In this document: positions 34,442 to 42,872 of the stretch, one piece after another | Position numbering within the stretch: the stretch's first letter is position 1 | Layout: each line of letters starts with the position of its first letter | From: Bradyrhizobium sp. 190 | GTDB taxonomy: Bacteria > Pseudomonadota > Alphaproteobacteria > Rhizobiales > Xanthobacteraceae | DNA: 64,000 nucleotides | Reading direction: 5' to 3' | Assembly (NCBI RefSeq): GCF_023073415.1 | Contig: NZ_JADPJL010000062.1 | Location: 342,886-406,885, forward strand | Notes under the pieces: generated by a model | Seen by the model: only the letters and a program-made list of their open reading frames with translations | The model's database searches: none | What the model was told of the DNA's origin: nothing | Made by a program: the position numbers and the translations under genes

Positions 34442-37234
34442 TCACCCGCTATTCCGCAACCCCGCCGAAATCCCGTTGATCGTGAGCTGAATCCCGCGCA
34501 GCACCTGTTCGTCCGGACTGTGCGCGCGGTGCTCCTTCAAGAGTTCCACCTGCACATGGTTGAGTGGATCGAGATAGGGGAAGCGGTTGCGGATCGAGCG
34601 TTCGAGCAACGGGTTGCCCTGCAAGAGGCGCTCATGCCCCATGATGTCGAGCAGCGTCTCGATCGACGAATGCCATTCGCGCCGGATGCGCCCAAAGATG
34701 CTTTCGCGCAATTTCACGTCGGGCACCAGTTCGGCGTAACGCGAGGCGATCGCGATTGAGCTCTTGGCCAGCACCATGTCCATATTCGACAACAGCGTGC
34801 GGAAGAACGGCCACTCACGATAGAGTTCCTGCAGGAACGGCATGCCCTGCTCTGGATGCTCCGCGATCCAGTTTTCGACCGCAGAACCAAAACCGTACCA
34901 GCCCGGCAGCATCAACCGGCATTGCGCCCAACTGAACACCCAGGGAATTGCGCGCAGGTCCTCGATCTCGCGGGTCTTCTTGCGCGACGCCGGGCGGCTG
35001 CCGATGTTGAGCGTCGAGATTTCGGTGATGACGGTTGAGCCCCAGAAATAATCGGCAAAGCCCTCGGTCTCGTAGACCAGGCCGCGATACGCCCTAAAGG
35101 CCAGGGCCGACAATTGCTCCATCGCGGTGAGATATTCCTTGCGCGGTGCGCTCTGCCGGGGATGCAGCAGGCTTGCCTCCAGCGTCGCCGCGGCGAGGAT
35201 TTCCACATTGCTGCGGCCGACCTCGGGATTGGAATATTTGCTCGAGATGATCTCGCCCTGCTCCGTGATACGGATCTGGCCATTCACGGCGCCGCCGGGC
35301 TGCGCGATGATGGCGTCATAGCTCGGCCCGCCGCCGCGGCCGACCGAGCCGCCGCGGCCGTGAAACAGCCGCAGCCGGACGTGGTGGCGCTCGAACACAT
35401 CGACCAGCTCGATTTCGGCCTTGTAGAGCTCCCAGCCCGAGGTGACGAAGCCGCCATCCTTGTTGCTGTCGGAATAGCCGAGCATCACTTCCTGGACGCC
35501 GCCGCGGCTGTCCACCAGCTTGCGGTAGTCGTGCAGCGACAGCATGCGGTCCATGATGCCGGATGAGGCCTGCAAATCCTCGATGGTCTCGAACAGCGGC
35601 ACGATGTTGATGGCGCTGCGACCGGAGGGGTTAACAAGGCCGACCTCCTTCAGCAACAGCGCTACCTCCAGCATGTCGGACATGCCTTTGCACATGGAGA
35701 TGATGCATTGGTGGATCACATCGGCGCCGAACTTGGCGTGCGCCTCGGCCGCGGCGTGAAACACCGCGAGTTCGCCCAGCGTCTCCTCGCTGTATTTGAC
35801 GAAGGACGACGCCAGCGGCCGCGGGTTGCGCAATTCGCCCGCCAATAGAGCAACGCGCGCCTCTTCGCCGAGCGCGAGGTAGGACGTGCCGGGGGTCGCG
35901 GCGTCGAGCAACTCCGCCACCGTGCGTTCATGCACAGCAGAATTCTGCCTTATATCGAGCCGGGCGAGATGGAAGCCGAAACAATCCACGGCCCGGCGCA
36001 ACGACCGCAGCCGCCCGCGCGCGATCACGCCAGAATTGTTCGCGATCAATGAACGCTCGAGCACATCGAGATCGGCCTTGAATTCCTTCACGCTTGTATA
36101 GGGCGCGGCCTCGCCGACCGGCCGGCGCGTGGTTTCAACCTCCAGCCGCAGCGCGGTCGCCGTCAGGCGGGCATAGATACCGGACACCGCGAGGCGATAC
36201 GGTTCGCCGCTCCGATGCGGCGATTTGTCGGGCGAGCGCTCGGCCAGCGCGCGCAATTCGTCGGAGACGTCGGCAAGATGCGCCGCCAGCGACAGTTCTG
36301 AGCCGAGGACGTGCAACTCCTCCAGATAGAAGTTCATCACCCGGCTCGACTGCAGGCGGAGCGTGCCGCGCATGACGTCGGCGGTAACGAACGGATTGCC
36401 GTCGCGGTCGCCGCCGATCCAACTTCCCATGGTCAGGAACGACGCCAGCTCGCCGGGCGTGCCGCCCTCCTCCTGGTTCAGCCGGTCTTCCAGCGCGCAA
36501 TGCAGCCGGGGCACCTCATGCAGGAACGTGTAGTCGTAGAATGACAGGCCGTTGGCGACCTCATCCAGCACGGTCAGCTTGGTCCGTCGCAACAGATTGG
36601 TCTGCCACAGCGTCAGGACGGCGCGGCGCAACTGCTCGGCGCTGGCCTCGATTTCTTCCGGCGTCATCTGGACGCGTTCGCGGCGGTCGAGCAGTGCCGC
36701 GATCTCCATCTCGCGGTCGATCGTGCTCTTGCGGCGGACTTCGGTGGGATGCGCTGTTAGTACCGGGCTGACCTGGGCCGCCCCAAAGAATCGGCGCAGG
36801 TCGGCGGCGCTGAGACCGGCGGTCTTTGCATGCGACAGGGTTTGCGCGAGCGTGCTTGCTCTCGGCCCGCCGGCGCCACGCCCGCGCATCTGACGGATGT
36901 TGTTCTGGTCCTCGGCGATATTGGCGAGGTGCGAGAAATAGCTGAAGGCGCGGACGATGCGCACGGTATCGCTGGTCGACATGCTATCGAGAATTGTTTC
37001 GAGTTCCCGCCGCGCCAGCTTGTCCTCGTCGCGGTGGAACCGGATCGAGGTCTGCCGGATGCGTTCGACCAGATCGAACACGTCGGCGCCTTCCTGGTCG
37101 CGCACGGTATCGCCGAGAATTCGGCCAAGCAGGCGGATATCGGTCCGCAGCCGAGCGTCTTCCTCCAGCGCCAGCGTTTCCTCGGTACGGTTGAACCGGA
37201 GCTCGATCTCGGAAGGCATGGTCTGGGAAGACAT
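34442..37234 (-). CDS. ppc: Phosphoenolpyruvate carboxylase
   Basis: Anaplerotic enzyme that carboxylates phosphoenolpyruvate to oxaloacetate. The 930-residue protein is full length. Catalytic His is H162 in VLTAHPTEVRRKS; other signatures are GSWIGGDRDGNPFVT near 270, VMLGYSDSNKDGGF near 590, FHGRGGSVGRGGGPS near 630 and FSWAQCRLMLPGWYG near 770. The C-terminal tail reads GLRNSG, where many homologues end in NTG; the final Gly is kept. The ATG at 37234 has GAGG upstream. It is bracketed by type A repeats on both sides and is probably a single-gene transcript. Confidence 0.95.
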   Translation of the reverse strand: MSSQTMPSEIELRFNRTEETLALEEDARLRTDIRLLGRILGDTVRDQEGADVFDLVERIRQTSIRFHRDEDKLARRELETILDSMSTSDTVRIVRAFSYFSHLANIAEDQNNIRQMRGRGAGGPRASTLAQTLSHAKTAGLSAADLRRFFGAAQVSPVLTAHPTEVRRKSTIDREMEIAALLDRRERVQMTPEEIEASAEQLRRAVLTLWQTNLLRRTKLTVLDEVANGLSFYDYTFLHEVPRLHCALEDRLNQEEGGTPGELASFLTMGSWIGGDRDGNPFVTADVMRGTLRLQSSRVMNFYLEELHVLGSELSLAAHLADVSDELRALAERSPDKSPHRSGEPYRLAVSGIYARLTATALRLEVETTRRPVGEAAPYTSVKEFKADLDVLERSLIANNSGVIARGRLRSLRRAVDCFGFHLARLDIRQNSAVHERTVAELLDAATPGTSYLALGEEARVALLAGELRNPRPLASSFVKYSEETLGELAVFHAAAEAHAKFGADVIHQCIISMCKGMSDMLEVALLLKEVGLVNPSGRSAINIVPLFETIEDLQASSGIMDRMLSLHDYRKLVDSRGGVQEVMLGYSDSNKDGGFVTSGWELYKAEIELVDVFERHHVRLRLFHGRGGSVGRGGGPSYDAIIAQPGGAVNGQIRITEQGEIISSKYSNPEVGRSNVEILAAATLEASLLHPRQSAPRKEYLTAMEQLSALAFRAYRGLVYETEGFADYFWGSTVITEISTLNIGSRPASRKKTREIEDLRAIPWVFSWAQCRLMLPGWYGFGSAVENWIAEHPEQGMPFLQELYREWPFFRTLLSNMDMVLAKSSIAIASRYAELVPDVKLRESIFGRIRREWHSSIETLLDIMGHERLLQGNPLLERSIRNRFPYLDPLNHVQVELLKEHRAHSPDEQVLRGIQLTINGISAGLRNSG

Positions 37235-37331
37235 TGGCTGGCCACCTCAGAAATTGCCCGGCAATTCCGAGTGTGCAAGTTTTTTGCCGCAGTGCAAGAT
37301 AAAGATGGAGGGCGGCAGTCGCCAGTTCTCC

Positions 37332-37448
37332 GTCGTCCCCGCGAACGCGGGGACCCATACTCCGTGCCCTCTCTTATGAGACGCTGGCGAGAGACCTCTT
37401 ATAAGGCCCGCAGTCGGTGGTTATGGGTCCCTGCTTTCGCAGGGACGA
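37332..37448. repeat. Type A paired palindromic repeat (copy 4)
   Basis: Arms GTCGTCCCCGCGAACGCGGG-GACCCATA and TTATGGGTCCCTGCTTTCGC-AGGGACGAC. It ends 6 nt from the stop of the acyl-CoA synthetase gene at 37455, directly downstream of that gene, and upstream of ppc. Confidence 0.9.
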
Positions 37449-37454
37449 CAGAGA

Positions 37455-39002
37455 TCAAATCCTCCGCCCCGCCCGCTCCCAATAGGGATCGCGCAGGCGG
37501 CGCTTGAAGATCTTGCCAGAGTCTTCCCGCGGCAGGTTGGACTGAATTTCGATGTGCTTTGGCACCTTGTAATCGGCCAGCGATATCTTGAGCTGTCCGT
37601 GGACGGAGGCGATGTCGAGCGTCACGCCCGGCTGCGGCTCCACCACGGCCATCAGCGCCTCGCCAAATTCCGAGTCGGGAATGCCGAACACCGCGCAATC
37701 ATGCACGCCCGGTATCGCGTGCAGCGCGGCCTCGATCTCGGCCGGATAGATGTTGACGCCGCCTGAAATCACCATGTCGCGCTTGCGATCGCAGATGAAG
37801 ACATAGCCGTCCGCGTCGATATAGCCGACGTCGCCCGAGGTGATGAAGCCGTCACGATCGATCTCGGTGCGTTTTTCCGGCTTGTTGTGATAGGTGAAAT
37901 CAGGGTTGCCCGCGATGCGCGAATAGATTTCGCCGATCTCGCCCTGTGGCAATTCCTTGCCGTCGTCGCCGATGAAACGTAGCTCTGCGCCGGGCGAAAT
38001 CTTGCCGACGGTGCCGGGCTTCCTCAGCGCGTCCTCGGAAGTGGCAAACGTGACGGCGCCCGATTCGGTCGAGCCGTAGAATTCGTAGATAATCGGCCCC
38101 CACCATTCGATCATCGCGCGCTTGACGTCGGCCGGACAGGGCGCAGCCGCATGAATGACGTGGCGCAGCGAAGACATGTCGTACTTCCCGCGCACCTCCT
38201 CCGGCAGTTTCATCAGGCGGATGAACATGGTCGGCACCATGAAGATGGTGTCGATCTTCTCGGTCTCGATCACGCGCAAAAATTCTTCCGCGTCGAAGCG
38301 CGGCATGATCACCAGTGCGCCGCCGAGGCGGCCGGCGCGCAGGCCGAACGAGTTCGGCGCGGAATGATACAACGGCCCCGGAAGCAGCGCACGGGCGCCC
38401 GGCTTGAGGCCGTAGATCAAGCTTCGCATGCGCTCGGCATTAGCACTCTGCTCCGGCGTCGGTGCAAAGCGGCGCACGCCCTTGGGATGGCCTGTCGTGC
38501 CCGAAGTGTAGATCATGTTCTGCGGCTGCGGCACCGCCGGCCCGTCATAGCGCGGGTGCTGCTTGAGCCAGGATTCAAAATCGATCGCGAAGTCGGGCGT
38601 TGCCAGATGATCGGGATTGATCTTGTAATTGCTAAGAATCTCCGGCGGCGTCGGCACGCTGAGCGCTGTGACGCCGGATGGTATCGCCTCACGCAACTGG
38701 TGCAGCATGTCGGCATGCGCGATCAGCACCGAGGTGCCGGAATCCTTCAGCACATAGTTGATCTCTTCCGCCTTGAAGTGCCAGTTCACGGGCACACCAT
38801 AGGCGCCGAGCCGCATCGCGGCATAGGCCGCCTCGATGAAGGCGATGTCGTTGCGCATCAGCATGGCGACGCTGTCGCCCTGTTTGACGCCGAGTTTTTG
38901 CAATCCGCCGGCGATGCGGTCGGCGCGATCGGCGACCTCGCCGTGATCGCGCCTGCGCGGGCCGCTGATGATGCCGAGGAAGGGGGAGGAAGTTTCGGTC
39001 AT
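37455..39002 (-). CDS. AMP-forming acyl-CoA synthetase
   Basis: A 515-residue ANL-superfamily ligase that activates a carboxylic acid to its CoA thioester through an acyl-adenylate. Motifs: P-loop MIYTSGTTGHPKGVRR near 165, YEFYGSTESGAVTF near 300, FITSGDVGYIDADGYVFICDRKRDMVISGG near 375-405 and the C-terminal catalytic Lys in DSGKIFKRRL near 500. The start at ATG 39002 (MTETSS) is preferred: the frame reaches 39065 only through a palindromic repeat. The next gene upstream on the same strand is an enoyl-CoA hydratase, so they may be in one transcript. Acid substrate unknown. Confidence 0.85.
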   Translation of the reverse strand: MTETSSPFLGIISGPRRRDHGEVADRADRIAGGLQKLGVKQGDSVAMLMRNDIAFIEAAYAAMRLGAYGVPVNWHFKAEEINYVLKDSGTSVLIAHADMLHQLREAIPSGVTALSVPTPPEILSNYKINPDHLATPDFAIDFESWLKQHPRYDGPAVPQPQNMIYTSGTTGHPKGVRRFAPTPEQSANAERMRSLIYGLKPGARALLPGPLYHSAPNSFGLRAGRLGGALVIMPRFDAEEFLRVIETEKIDTIFMVPTMFIRLMKLPEEVRGKYDMSSLRHVIHAAAPCPADVKRAMIEWWGPIIYEFYGSTESGAVTFATSEDALRKPGTVGKISPGAELRFIGDDGKELPQGEIGEIYSRIAGNPDFTYHNKPEKRTEIDRDGFITSGDVGYIDADGYVFICDRKRDMVISGGVNIYPAEIEAALHAIPGVHDCAVFGIPDSEFGEALMAVVEPQPGVTLDIASVHGQLKISLADYKVPKHIEIQSNLPREDSGKIFKRRLRDPYWERAGRRI

Positions 39003-39035
39003 TGTCTTCTTTTTCTTATGAGGACTTCTCAGATC

Positions 39036-39120
39036 GTCATGACCGGGCTTGTCCCGGCCATCCACGTTCTTGCTCGCGGTTACAAAGGACGTGGATCATC
39101 GGGACAAGCCCGGTGATGAC
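39036..39120. repeat. GTCATGACCGGGCTTGTCCCGG-type inverted repeat (copy 2)
   Basis: Arms GTCATGACCGGGCTTGTCCC...CCATCCACGT and ACGTGGATCATCGGGACAAG...CCCGGTGATGAC. It begins 34 nt upstream of the acyl-CoA synthetase ATG and ends 13 nt from the enoyl-CoA hydratase stop, so it lies in the leader of the synthetase mRNA. Confidence 0.85.
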
Positions 39121-39133
39121 GGAGTCCTTTGTA

Positions 39134-39946
39134 TCAAGCCTCCGCGAACCGCGGCGGGCGCTTTTCCATGTTGGCGCGCACGGCTTCGGTCTGGTTGGGG
39201 CTGCCCAGCAACTTCTGCTGCTCGATGGATTCGGCAAGCAGCGCCGGACCGGGATCGACGGACAAATTGTTCAACATGCGCTTGGCGGCGCGGATCGCAT
39301 CGGGACTCTTGCCGGCGATTTCGCGCGCGACCTCGAAGGCCGCAGCAAGCGGGTCGTCGCAGATCCGCGTCGCGAGACCGTAGCTCATGGCTTCCTGCGC
39401 CGAGAAGATGCGGCCGGTATAGGTGAGGTCACGCAAAATATCGTCGCGGACGAGGCTTGCGAGGATCGGCGTGCCGGCCATGTCGGGCACCAGGCCCCAT
39501 TTGATCTCCATGATCGACATCCGCGCATCCGGCGTCAGGAAGCGCATGTCGGCGCCGAGCGCGAGTTGGAACCCGCCGCCGAACGCCACGCCCTGGATCG
39601 CGGCGATGACCGGCACCGGAAGCTGACGCCAGCCCCAGACCGCAGCTTGCGGAAAGTTCGCCAGTCCATGCGTGCGTGCAGTGAGGTCTCGTTTCTCGCC
39701 ACCGGCGATCCCGTTACCGCCGTTTTCCTTCATCGCGGCGAAGCGTCCCATATCGAGACCGGCGCAGAACGCTCGCCCCTCCCCGGACAATACTACCGCC
39801 CGAACGCCTTTTTCATGGGCGAGCCGCTCGGTTGCAGCCACCAGCGCCTCAAACATCGCGGCATCGAGCGCGTTCATCTTGTCGGCCCGTACCAGCCGGA
39901 CATCGGCAATGCCATCCGAAATCGAGATCGAGACGCGTTGCTCCAT
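39134..39946 (-). CDS. Enoyl-CoA hydratase/isomerase family protein
   Basis: A 270-residue crotonase-fold enzyme. The oxyanion-hole stretches are GRAFCAGLDMGRFAA near 56 and AIQGVAFGGGFQLALGADMRF near 107, and the active-site region is MSIMEIKWGLVPDMAGT near 135. Only the Glu in MEIKWG-type positions can be proposed as an acid/base residue; the second canonical hydratase Glu is replaced by D/M, so isomerase or hydrolase activity is possible. The ATG at 39946 has GAGGAG upstream. It is divergent from the SDR at 40050 (103-nt shared promoter gap) and co-directional with the acyl-CoA synthetase. Confidence 0.82.
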   Translation of the reverse strand: MEQRVSISISDGIADVRLVRADKMNALDAAMFEALVAATERLAHEKGVRAVVLSGEGRAFCAGLDMGRFAAMKENGGNGIAGGEKRDLTARTHGLANFPQAAVWGWRQLPVPVIAAIQGVAFGGGFQLALGADMRFLTPDARMSIMEIKWGLVPDMAGTPILASLVRDDILRDLTYTGRIFSAQEAMSYGLATRICDDPLAAAFEVAREIAGKSPDAIRAAKRMLNNLSVDPGPALLAESIEQQKLLGSPNQTEAVRANMEKRPPRFAEA

Positions 39947-40049
39947 GAAAAATCTCCTCGCTGATATCTTCAGTTGCTGCTTTACAGAACGGCCGTTGCC
40001 GGTTTTAGTCAATCGACCAATTAACAGACAATCCCCTTGGGTGGAAACG

Positions 40050-40922
40050 ATGTTCAACGATCAGCTTCTCGCCGGGCGGCGCATTCTCGTGACCGGAGGC
40101 GGCACCGGCCTCGGCAAGTCCATGGCCGCACGGTTTCTCCAACTGGGAGCCGAGGTCCACATCTGCGGCCGCCGCAAAATCGTGTGCGACGAGACCGCAA
40201 CCGAACTGATGGATCTGCACGGTGGGCGCGTGGTCAGCCACGGCGTCGACATCCGCAATGCGATGGCCGTCGACGAAATGATCGAAGCGATCTGGACCTC
40301 CGGCCCCCTCACCGATCTCATCAACAATGCCGCCGGCAATTTCATCTCGCGTTCGGAAGAGCTGTCGCCGCGCGGCTTCGATGCCGTCGCCAATATCGTC
40401 ATGCATGGCACCTTCTACGTCACGCATGCGGTCGGCCGGCGCTGGATCGCCGCCAAGCTGCCCGGCAATGTGGTGTCGATCACCGTGACCTGGGTGCGCA
40501 ACGGCTCGCCCTATGTGGTGCCGTCGGCGATGAGCAAATCCGCGATCCACGCCATGACCATGTCGCTGGCGGTCGAATGGGGTAAACACGGCATCCGCCT
40601 CAACACGATTGCGCCCGGCGAAATCCCGACCGAGGGTATGAGCAAGCGCATCAAGCCCGGCGACGAGGCCGGCGCGCGCACCCGGGCACAGAACCCGATG
40701 GGCCGGGTCGGCACGATGGAGGAGCTGCAGAATCTCGCGGTGTTCCTGATCTCCGGCGGCTGCGACTGGATCAACGGCGAGACCATCGCCATGGACGGCG
40801 CGCAGGCGCTGGCGATGGGCGGCAATTTCTACCAGTTGCGCGACTGGAGCGACGACGACTGGAACAAGGCGCGCGACTCGATCAAGGCGCAAAACGAAAA
40901 GGACCGCGCGGCAAGGGGGTGA
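40050..40922 (+). CDS. SDR oxidoreductase, 2,4-dienoyl-CoA reductase-like
   Basis: A 290-residue short-chain dehydrogenase. The cofactor motif is TGGGTGLGKSMAARF near 15, CGRRK near 42 (Arg suggests NADPH), INNAAGNFISRSEELSPRGF near 90, and PSAMSKSAIHAM near 155 where the usual catalytic Tyr of YxxxK reads AMSK, as in 2,4-dienoyl-CoA reductase-type SDRs, whose active site differs from the classical one. The C-terminus has GGNFYQLRDWSDDDW. The ATG at 40050 follows GGAAACG. It likely acts on unsaturated acyl-CoAs with the divergent enoyl-CoA hydratase. Confidence 0.82.
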   Translation: MFNDQLLAGRRILVTGGGTGLGKSMAARFLQLGAEVHICGRRKIVCDETATELMDLHGGRVVSHGVDIRNAMAVDEMIEAIWTSGPLTDLINNAAGNFISRSEELSPRGFDAVANIVMHGTFYVTHAVGRRWIAAKLPGNVVSITVTWVRNGSPYVVPSAMSKSAIHAMTMSLAVEWGKHGIRLNTIAPGEIPTEGMSKRIKPGDEAGARTRAQNPMGRVGTMEELQNLAVFLISGGCDWINGETIAMDGAQALAMGGNFYQLRDWSDDDWNKARDSIKAQNEKDRAARG

Positions 40923-40930
40923 TCCCCGCT

Positions 40931-41048
40931 GTCGTCCCTGCGAACGCAGGGACCCATAATCACCGGCGCCCGCTTTTACGAAGGCAACTAGCCGCATCGT
41001 TTTGCCGATAGGCCGCGGCGTATGGGTCCCCGCGTTCGCGGGGACGAC
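40931..41048. repeat. Type A paired palindromic repeat (copy 5)
   Basis: Arms GTCGTCCCTGCGAACGCAGG-GACCCATA and TATGGGTCCCCGCGTTCGCG-GGGACGAC. It starts 8 nt after the SDR stop and ends about 70 nt before the acyl-CoA synthetase ATG. Confidence 0.92.
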
Positions 41049-41120
41049 AGTCCCGTATTGTCTTTGCTGCTGGATGACGCCAAACTCCGCGCAACGAAAA
41101 CAAGACGCTACGGGAGAGAC

Positions 41121-42701
41121 ATGTCTGCACCAGAGCAACTGACGAACCTTGCCGACATGGTGCGCGAGCGCGCCAGGACGCGCGGCGACGCCATCGCCTA
41201 TGAGTTCGAAGGACGCCAGACCAGCTTCGCCGAGTTTGACATCAAGACCAACCGCGTTGCGAATGCGTTGATCGCGATGGGCGTCAAGCCGGGCGAGCGG
41301 ATCGCCTACCTCGGCAAGAACAGCGACTTCTATTTCGAGCTCTTGATGGGCGCGATGAAGGCCAAGGTGGTGATGGCACCGGTCAACTGGCGTCTCGCGG
41401 GCCCCGAGGTCGCCTTCATCGTCAGCGACTGCAAGGCGCCAGTGCTGTTCGTGGGACCCGAGTTCATCACGCAGGTTCGCAACATCAAGCCGCAATTGGC
41501 CGATGTCCGCACGATCATCACGACTGAAGGCGGCGCGCCGGAATGGCAGGATTTTACGGCCTGGCGCGATGCGGCCAGCGGCGATGATCCGAAGGTTGCG
41601 ATCAGCCCGAAGGACATCGCGATCCAGCTCTACACGTCGGGCACCACGGGCAAGCCCAAGGGCGCGATGCTGTCGCATGCCAACTTCCTCAATCTTGTGA
41701 ACGCCGGCAGCGAGGCCGAGAAGCCCGAATGGAACAAGTGGACGGCGGACGATGTGTCGCTGGTGGCGATGCCGGTCTTCCACATCGGCGGCTCCGGCTG
41801 GGGCGTGATCGGGCTCTATCACGGCGCCAAGGGCGTGATCGCCCACGAGTTCGATCCGACCAAGGTGCTGGATTTCTTCGAGCAGTCCGGGATTACAAAA
41901 CTGTTCATGGTGCCGGCTGCGATGCAGTTCGTGGTGCGGCAGCCGCGGGCGCGGCAGGTCGATTTCTCCCGGCTGAAATACATGCTCTACGGCGCCTCGC
42001 CGATTCCCGCTGCGCTCTTGAAGGAGTGCATCGAGGTGTTCAAATGCGGCTTCGTGCAGTTGTACGGCATGACCGAGACGACAGGCACCATCGCAGCCCT
42101 TCCGCCCGAGGACCATGTCGAGGGGCTGGAGCGCATGCGCTCCGCCGGCAAGGCGCTGCCCGGCATCGAGCTTGCGATCCTCGATGCTGACGGCAAGCGG
42201 TTGCCGCCGCGCCAGGTCGGCGAAATCGCCACCCGCTCCGGCTCCAACATGGCCGGCTACTGGAACCTGCCCGAGGCGACCGCCAGGACGCTCGGCAGCG
42301 ACGGCTGGCTGCGCACCGGCGACGCCGGCTACATGGACGAGGACGGCTATCTCTACATCCACGACCGCATCAAGGACATGATCATCTCCGGTGGCGAGAA
42401 CATTTACCCGGCCGAAGTCGAAAGCGCGATCTGCGATCACCCTGACGTCGCCGAAGCCGCCGTGATCGGCATCCCCGACGACAAATGGGGCGAAGCGGTC
42501 AAGGCGATCGTGGTGATGAAGCCCGGCAAGCAGGCGACTGCAACCGACATCATCAATTTTACGCGCGAACGCATCGCAGGATTCAAGACGCCGAAATCGG
42601 TCGACTTTTTGGAAGCGCTGCCGCGCAATCCGTCGGGGAAGATTTTGCGGCGGAATTTGCGCGAGCCGTATTGGGCGGGCAAGGATCGGCAGGTGAATTG
42701 A
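41121..42701 (+). CDS. AMP-forming acyl-CoA synthetase, long-chain type
   Basis: A 526-residue ANL-superfamily acid-CoA ligase. Motifs: IQLYTSGTTGKPKGAMLSH near 172, QLYGMTETTGTIA near 312, GWLRTGDAGYMDEDGYLYIHD near 395 and the C-terminal NPSGKILRRNLRE with the adenylation Lys near 511. The ATG at 41121 has a strong GGGAGA; the frame is open upstream through the repeat but that part is not gene-like. It is a different subgroup from the synthetase at 37455 (low identity by eye). It is convergent with the acyl-CoA dehydrogenase at 42873. Substrate class (fatty or aryl acid) not resolved. Confidence 0.85.
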   Translation: MSAPEQLTNLADMVRERARTRGDAIAYEFEGRQTSFAEFDIKTNRVANALIAMGVKPGERIAYLGKNSDFYFELLMGAMKAKVVMAPVNWRLAGPEVAFIVSDCKAPVLFVGPEFITQVRNIKPQLADVRTIITTEGGAPEWQDFTAWRDAASGDDPKVAISPKDIAIQLYTSGTTGKPKGAMLSHANFLNLVNAGSEAEKPEWNKWTADDVSLVAMPVFHIGGSGWGVIGLYHGAKGVIAHEFDPTKVLDFFEQSGITKLFMVPAAMQFVVRQPRARQVDFSRLKYMLYGASPIPAALLKECIEVFKCGFVQLYGMTETTGTIAALPPEDHVEGLERMRSAGKALPGIELAILDADGKRLPPRQVGEIATRSGSNMAGYWNLPEATARTLGSDGWLRTGDAGYMDEDGYLYIHDRIKDMIISGGENIYPAEVESAICDHPDVAEAAVIGIPDDKWGEAVKAIVVMKPGKQATATDIINFTRERIAGFKTPKSVDFLEALPRNPSGKILRRNLREPYWAGKDRQVN

Positions 42702-42720
42702 ACCGTTGTCCATCAACATC

Positions 42721-42844
42721 GTCGTCCCTGCGAAAGCAGGGACCCATACGCCGTGCCGTCGTTATGCGGGAAGTGTCAATCGCCTTCGTTTGATGCCCAA
42801 AACCACGTCCTGTGGTTATGGGTCCCTGCGTTCGCAGGGACGAC
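42721..42844. repeat. Type A paired palindromic repeat (copy 6)
   Basis: Arms GTCGTCCCTGCGAAAGCAGG-GACCCATA and TTATGGGTCCCTGCGTTCGC-AGGGACGAC. It fills the gap between convergent stops at 42701 and 42873. Confidence 0.92.
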
Positions 42845-42872
42845 GTGGTGAGAGAGATGCGCATCGCATCCT

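Noticed and set aside
38999..39065. Upstream in-frame start for the acyl-CoA synthetase
   Set aside because: The extra 21 codons are translated from the palindromic repeat and include MDGRDKPGHDD-type sequence that is a typical repeat-derived false N-terminus.
40005..42719. A 904-codon minus-strand open frame
   Set aside because: It runs antisense through an SDR, a repeat and an acyl-CoA synthetase, all with clear motifs on the plus strand. Its own sequence is Arg/His/Asp-rich with no domain.
15306..42844. Type A repeats as a CRISPR array
   Set aside because: Copies are kilobases apart, inverted in pairs and have no regular spacers or cas genes.
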